In this document: positions 14,149 to 15,869 of the stretch, piece by piece
Position numbering within the stretch: the stretch's first letter is position 1
How the letters are laid out: each line of letters starts with the position of its first letter
Source of the DNA: Longimicrobiaceae bacterium
GTDB lineage: Bacteria > Gemmatimonadota > Gemmatimonadetes > Longimicrobiales > Longimicrobiaceae
Assembly: GCA_030146875.1 (NCBI GenBank)
Contig: JASLAX010000097.1
Span: forward strand, 1 to 15,869
DNA length: 15,869 nt
Direction: 5' to 3'
Position numbers and translations under genes: made by a program
Notes under the pieces: model-generated
What the model was told of the DNA's origin: nothing
Database searches by the model: none
What the model saw: only the letters and a program-made list of their open reading frames with translations

Positions 14149-14324
14149 CGCGTACGTGGAGTCGCCCGCCCGCGCCTGCCCAGGGGGCGAAGTGCGCATG
14201 AGCCGCCACTACACTTTCCGGCGGCATCTGATTATGTTCAGTCCCCGCGCCGCGTCGGGCATGCTCGGGCCCCCACCCACTCCCCCCGCGCGTTCCTCCC
14301 TCCCATTCCTTGCGGAGTCCTCCC

Positions 14325-14510
14325 ATGAAGAAGCTGAAGCTGGACGTCGAGAGCCTGGCCGTCGAGTCGTTCGAGGCCACCACCGACGGCGTCGGGACCC
14401 GCGGCACCGTCGAGGGCCAGAACGTCTCGATCACGATCAACACGGTCGTGATCATCGCGATCACCGACTACTACTCCTGCTGGGACTACTGCATCGTCTA
14501 CGCGGAGTAG
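14325..14510 (+). CDS. Leader-bearing small peptide 7 (two-Cys core)
   Basis: The gene encodes 61 aa, the longest of the family. The leader is MKKLKLDVESLAVESF with R26-G-T-V, then E-G-Q. The 29-residue C-terminus begins NVSITINTVVIIAITDYYS and ends CWDYCIVYAE. It is the only member with two cysteines (C-W-D-Y-C), preceded by several Ser/Thr, so it is the only one that fits a lanthipeptide product or an intramolecular disulfide. It is rich in Tyr and Ile. GGAG at about 14313-14317 precedes the ATG. An AT-richer patch with TTTCCGG (14215-14221) lies 110 nt upstream. From here on the leaders begin MKK or MRK rather than MQK. Confidence 0.85.
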   Translation: MKKLKLDVESLAVESFEATTDGVGTRGTVEGQNVSITINTVVIIAITDYYSCWDYCIVYAE

Positions 14511-14529
14511 CCGTCCGGCACCGGGGAAT

Positions 14530-14561
14530 CCGCGGCAGCGACCCCCGTCGCGTCGCCGCGG
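14530..14561 (+). terminator. Imperfect hairpin after peptide 7
   Basis: CCGCGG pairs with CCGCGG, with an inner GCGAC/GTCGC stem and small bulges. It is weak as a terminator. Confidence 0.35.
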
Positions 14562-14672
14562 TCGCGGGGCGGTGGACGACCCCGCCGCTCCGCGCCCCGT
14601 TCGCGGCCCTTCGCCTCCCGCGGCGCCCTTCCGGCGCCACGCGCTGCCTGCCCCCTCTCCGGGAATGCACCC

Positions 14673-14822
14673 ATGAAGAAGCTCGCGCTGGACGTGGACA
14701 CGCTCTCCGTCGAATCGTTCGACACGGGTGAGGTCGACGCCGTGCGCGGAACGGTGGAGGCGCAATCGCACACGCCGTTGTTTCCTCTCGCGTTCTACCT
14801 GCTGACCAGGCTGCTCGACTGA
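14673..14822 (+). CDS. Leader-bearing small peptide 8 (type C)
   Basis: The gene encodes 49 aa, the shortest intact member. The leader is MKKLALDVDTLSVESF with R25-G-T-V, then E-A-Q. The C-terminus SHTPLFPLAFYLLTRLLD is an 18-residue hydrophobic or amphipathic helix candidate without Cys. The next gene begins 60 bases after its stop with no hairpin between, so genes 8, 9 and 10 are probably one transcript. An ATG nine bases earlier is followed at once by a stop, so 14673 is the start. Confidence 0.85.
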   Translation: MKKLALDVDTLSVESFDTGEVDAVRGTVEAQSHTPLFPLAFYLLTRLLD

Positions 14823-14882
14823 CCCCCCGCCGCGGGATCCGTCGCCCGCCCTCCCGTCTCCCCCTTCGTTCCGGAGCCCACC

Positions 14883-15038
14883 ATGAAGAAGCTGAAGCTG
14901 GACCTGGAGACCCTGGACGTGGCCTCGTTCGAGACCGAGGACGTGCAGGAGTCGCGCGGCACCGTCGACGCGCACTCCCCCAGCGGCCCTCTGGTGACCT
15001 GGGCTGCGGCCAAGCTGGTGAACTGGCTGCTCGAGTGA
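14883..15038 (+). CDS. Leader-bearing small peptide 9 (type C)
   Basis: The gene encodes 51 aa. The leader is MKKLKLDLETLDVASF with R25-G-T-V, then D-A-H. The C-terminus SPSGPLVTWAAAKLVNWLLE is a short amphipathic helix candidate with two Trp and no Cys; its ending WLLE resembles RLLD of peptide 8 and WLSSLL of peptide 10. A GGAG lies 6 nt before the ATG. The start region (CTTCG, GGAGCC, ATG) is repeated before gene 10, indicating a local duplication. Confidence 0.85.
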   Translation: MKKLKLDLETLDVASFETEDVQESRGTVDAHSPSGPLVTWAAAKLVNWLLE

Positions 15039-15102
15039 GCATCTCCGCGGGTGAGGCGGTCCCCTCCACTCACCCTCTCCTCCCTTCGAACCCGGAGCCG
15101 TC

Positions 15103-15267
15103 ATGAGGAAGCTGAAGCTGGACGTCGAGAGCCTGACCGTGGAGTCGTTCGAGCCCGCCGCGGCGCCGGACTCTGCCCGCGGGACGGTGCAGGCGCACTC
15201 CGATCCGGTGGCGGCGCTGGCCCTGGGAGTGGGGAAGGTGGTGGTCTGGCTCTCGAGCCTCCTCTGA
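15103..15267 (+). CDS. Leader-bearing small peptide 10 (type C)
   Basis: The gene encodes 54 aa. The leader is MRKLKLDVESLTVESF with R26-G-T-V, then Q-A-H. The C-terminus SDPVAALALGVGKVVVWLSS ends LL. It has no Cys, is mostly Val, Ala and Leu with one Lys and one Trp, and could be a membrane-active helix. GGAG lies 5 nt before the ATG. It is the last member of the array and is followed by a strong hairpin. Confidence 0.85.
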   Translation: MRKLKLDVESLTVESFEPAAAPDSARGTVQAHSDPVAALALGVGKVVVWLSSLL

Positions 15268-15318
15268 GGCCGGTCGCCGCCCTTTCGAGCGAGCGACGGC
15301 GGACGGACCACGGTTTGC

Positions 15319-15345
15319 GGGGAGGCGGCAGCGTGCCGCCTCCCC
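15319..15345 (+). terminator. Terminator ending the peptide array
   Basis: GGGGAGGCGGCA and its exact complement form a 12-bp stem with the 3-nt loop GCG. The flanking TTTGC and GTTCGC give only a weak T-run. Confidence 0.7.
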
Positions 15346-15380
15346 GTTCGCGCTTTCGGGCGCGGCGGGGCAGCATGCCG

Positions 15381-15401
15381 CGGCCGGCGACGCGCCGGCC
15401 G
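15381..15401. repeat. Second hairpin in the 15268-15437 gap
   Basis: CGGCCGGCG and CGCCGGCCG form a perfect 9-bp stem around the loop ACG, 37 bases before the next gene. It may belong to that gene's 5' leader. Confidence 0.5.
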
Positions 15402-15437
15402 TGCGATCCCGTCCATCCTCCGCGCCCGCGAAGCCGC

Positions 15438-15869
15438 ATGAGACGTCCGCGCGTTCCCACGCTCGCCCTGCTCCTCCTGTCCGCCTGCGCCGCCCCGCCG
15501 GCCCCGCCCCCGTCAGGCGGCCCCGCGCCCGAGGCCGAGAGTCCGCGCGGCACCCTGCCGCCCGTCCCCACGGTGCGCGGGGCGCTCCGCCTGGACCTGG
15601 TCTACCCGGCGGAGGGGGCGGCGCTGACGGCCGCGGACAGCAACTTCGTCTTCGGCAGCACGGGCACGGGCGCGGCGGAGCTGCGGATCGACGGCGCGCG
15701 GGTGCCGGTGGCGGCGAACGGCGCCTTCCTAGCGTTCCTCCCGGTCCCCGCGGACGGGTCGTACGACGTGGAGGCGTCCGCGGGCGGCGAGCGCGCCACG
15801 CTGACGCGCCGGATCCGCGCCCCCGGGCGCCCGTCGGCGGCCGGCGCGCCGGAGGGCGAGGCGCCGCTG
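15438..15869 (+). CDS. Lipoprotein with Ig-like domain, 3'-truncated (possible cell-wall amidase N-terminus)
   Basis: The frame is open from the ATG at 15438 to the window end, with 144 residues visible. The N-terminus MRRPRVPTLALLLLSAC is a lipoprotein signal with a lipobox at Cys17, followed by a Pro-rich linker (about 18-47). Residues about 50-128 (LRLDLVYPAEGAALTAADSN, VFGSTGTG, LRIDGARVPV, NGAFLAFLPVPADGSYDVEA) look like an Ig-like beta-sandwich of the glucodextranase-B type. From memory, this domain precedes N-acetylmuramoyl-L-alanine amidase catalytic domains in Gemmatimonadota, which would suit the murein-recycling neighbourhood. The catalytic part is not in the window, so the function is open. 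The AT-poor upstream gap shows no clear promoter. Confidence 0.8.
   Translation, partial: MRRPRVPTLALLLLSACAAPPAPPPSGGPAPEAESPRGTLPPVPTVRGALRLDLVYPAEGAALTAADSNFVFGSTGTGAAELRIDGARVPVAANGAFLAFLPVPADGSYDVEASAGGERATLTRRIRAPGRPSAAGAPEGEAPL

Noticed and set aside
11733..15267. CRISPR array
   Set aside because: The repeated blocks are protein-coding leaders with synonymous differences and irregular 150-450 base spacing, not short identical repeats with unique spacers.
11733..15267. Type I toxin or toxin-antitoxin small hydrophobic peptides
   Set aside because: The acidic, strictly conserved leader ending in RGTV is unlike type I toxins, and no antisense RNA or antitoxin gene was evident.
1..15869. 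tRNA, rRNA, insertion sequence or transposase
   Set aside because: I found no tRNA-like cloverleaf, ribosomal motif, transposase frame or terminal inverted repeats of an insertion element by reading.

Overview
The window is very GC-rich DNA (roughly 70% G+C by eye), densely coding on both strands, with GTG starts, lipobox signal peptides and long stop-free antisense frames. The gene content and the small-peptide leader type suggest a Gemmatimonadota bacterium of the Longimicrobium kind. That placement is inference from memory of similar proteins, not a search result.

Region 1 (1-4142) holds the 3' part of a glycine-zipper protein on the + strand. A 20-bp perfect hairpin (688-733) separates it from three minus-strand genes: phoU, a pentapeptide-repeat protein, and a lipoprotein gamma-glutamyltransferase (ggt). 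The ggt stop codon lies one base before the start of the pentapeptide gene.

Region 2 (4377-11379) is a plus-strand murein-recycling cluster: murQ, an unknown 162-aa gene, anmK, a HEAT-repeat lipoprotein, nagZ and, after a 400-bp non-coding stretch, ampG. AmpG would import anhydromuropeptides, NagZ would remove GlcNAc, AnmK would phosphorylate anhydro-MurNAc, and MurQ would convert MurNAc-6-P to GlcNAc-6-P. The first three genes overlap, and the next two follow by 17 and 25 nt, so this looks like one operon.

Region 3 (11380-15437) is the unusual part. It is a tandem array of ten small genes, nine intact and one frameshifted, encoding 49-61 aa peptides. They share an N-terminal leader (M-x-K-[LI]-x-L-...-L-x-V-x-S-F ... 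R-G-T-V) followed by short, variable, hydrophobic C-termini. The leader resembles those I remember annotated as pinensin-type lanthipeptides in Longimicrobium, but nearly all the C-termini lack cysteine and no modification enzyme or dedicated exporter is visible. Most of these genes have their own terminator and upstream region. Array growth is visible directly: a ~0.88-kb tandem duplication of a two-gene unit, a decayed duplicate of a 5' region whose ATG has become ACG, and a frameshift that coincides exactly with a perfect 31-bp palindrome.

Region 4 (15438 to the end) begins a lipoprotein with an Ig-like domain that runs off the window. It may be the N-terminus of a cell-wall amidase.
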